Shown here: positions 63,190 through 64,000 of the stretch, piece after piece
Layout: each line of letters opens with the position of its first letter
Position numbering within the stretch: position 1 is the stretch's first letter
From: Liopterus haemorrhoidalis
Lineage: Eukaryota; Arthropoda; Insecta; Coleoptera; Dytiscidae
Assembly (NCBI GenBank): GCA_963971575.1
Contig: OZ020611.1
Span: forward strand, 51,159,466-51,223,465
Length of the DNA stretch: 64,000 bases
Direction of reading: 5' to 3'
Notes under the pieces: model-generated
What the model was told of the DNA's origin: nothing
Database searches by the model: none
Seen by the model: only the letters and a program-made list of their open reading frames with translations
Position numbers and translations under genes: made by a program

Positions 63190-63400
63190 ACTAGGAATGA
63201 CCAGAACTAGAAATTTATGGAAGCGGGTACCCGCGAGAATAACCCGAATATTACCCACTACCGTTAATTATCCACTACCCGTTAATTACCCCCGTTACCC
63301 GTTAATTACCTGCTACCCGATAATTACCAGCTAACCGACAATTACCCGCTATCCGATAATTACCCGTTACCCGTTAATAACCCGCTACCCGTTAATATAT
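63190..63400. repeat. dispersed TACCCG-TTAATT minisatellite, copy 2
   Basis: Ten or so imperfect units of about 11-22 bp (ACCCGTTAATTACC, ACCCGATAATTACC, CTACCCGTTAAT), preceded by AATGACCAGAACTAGAAATT. Relative of 25318-25448. Confidence 0.7.
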
Positions 63401-63423
63401 AAAAATGAAAAGTAAGTATAGCA

Positions 63424-64000
63424 AAATTGATGTGAAGTGTGAATTTTCACACATTTCATGATTTTGTAGGTATTTAATAAGTGCAAGAAGCCAGAAGTTA
63501 TTTGAGTGCTAAGAGCTTCCATTTATTTTTTTTAGACTAAATTTAAATAATAAGCCATAATTTAGCCATTCATTAAAAAAATAATTAATTTCTCTCGTAA
63601 GTTTCCGGCTCAGATCAATATACATTACTTTTCAGATTTTTGGCCAAAATTGTGTTAGAATAAACAAATTTTAAAAAACAACTTTTCGTTCCTTAATCTA
63701 CGTCTTAAGAGCTTCCTTTTGATACCAAACAATAAATTTGTTTTAAATAATAATTTTTTTTAACGACACAAACCCCAACAACATCAACCCCTCTGGGAGT
63801 CAGGGTGGGGGACAAAAGTTTCTTGGCATATATTTAGCGAAAACCTCAAAATATTTATTGTTTTCATTAAATACATATTTGTTTATATTTATTTCGTAAT
63901 GTGGTTTTTGAACTCCAGTATTTTTCCTATATTTGGGTCAAAGGGTTATATAAGCATGCCAAATTTCAACTTTCCATCTTAAGCCGTTTGGCTACAATAT
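63424..64000 (-). mobile_element. Helentron-like family A copy, cut by the window end
   Basis: AAATTGATGTGAAGTGTGAA, TTTTCACACATTTCATGATT (terminal hairpin and damaged subterminal repeat), then blocks shared with other family A copies: CTAAGAGCTTCCATTT, GTTTCCGGCTCAGATCAATA, CATGCCAAATTTCAACTTTC, AAGCCGTTTGGCTACAAT. No tRNA-like module is present where copies 1-3 have one. Confidence 0.62.

Overview
This is a eukaryotic, almost certainly insect, nuclear genome window. It is strongly AT-rich, intron-bearing, gene-poor and packed with transposable-element (TE) remains. Insect origin is supported by a gene of the insect-typical MBF2 family, many mariner-type transposons, and (GTCY)n-bearing repeats like those I recall being described as mini-me in flies. 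The order cannot be fixed from sequence alone. Nothing prokaryotic is present: no operons, no CRISPR, and no complete tRNA or rRNA gene.

Host genes. (1) A three-exon MBF2-family secreted-protein gene lies on the minus strand (exons 40591-40645, 35299-35480, 33233-33430; 144 aa). All splice phases agree and there is an N-terminal signal peptide. (2) A four-exon XK-related (XKR/CED-8 type) membrane-protein gene lies on the minus strand (exons 55286-55979, 52740-53024, 50240-50368, 46697-47055; 488 aa), again with all phases matching. (3) The last two exons of a second XKR gene (62931-63059, 59550-59908; same exon lengths and phases as gene 1) show a tandem duplication whose 5' part lies beyond position 64000. 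(4) An orphan XKR-like exon at 56180-56386 is cut by a LINE tail.

Mobile elements, left to right. Three families of short repeats (called A, B and C here) share one architecture: subterminal inverted repeats, a short hairpin at the 3' end, and a GTCY/GTGTGTCT-type microsatellite near the 5' end. I interpret them as non-autonomous Helentron-like elements (HINEs). Family A: 15.9-16.85, 22.7-23.6, 29.6-30.7, 36.7, 41.3-42.4 and 63.4-64.0 kb. Family B: 1.0-1.5, 12.2-13.2, 19.5-20.2 and 23.8-24.6 kb. Family C: 27.6-28.6, 32.1-32.6, 42.4 and 51.2-51.7 kb. Three family A copies carry different tRNA-like modules in the same slot. DNA transposons include about eight mutated or internally deleted Tc1/mariner-superfamily copies, four hAT elements with 8-bp target duplications, a hAT relic at 38.4-40.5 kb, a Harbinger relic, a pogo/Tigger-like element with a nested mariner, a piggyBac-like MITE and a foldback element with 140-bp subterminal repeats (4.9-6.35 kb). 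Retroelements include several LINE fragments, a tRNA-derived SINE, and at least four Penelope-like elements (PLEs). The PLEs at 35.6-36.7 and 57.1-58.9 kb retain GIY-YIG endonuclease coding sequence, and a pair of inverted terminal pieces at 37.7 kb keeps a well-formed hammerhead ribozyme motif.

The introns of both host genes are largely built of these elements, so much of the regional history can be read as nested insertions. No TE here appears to encode a complete autonomous protein set.
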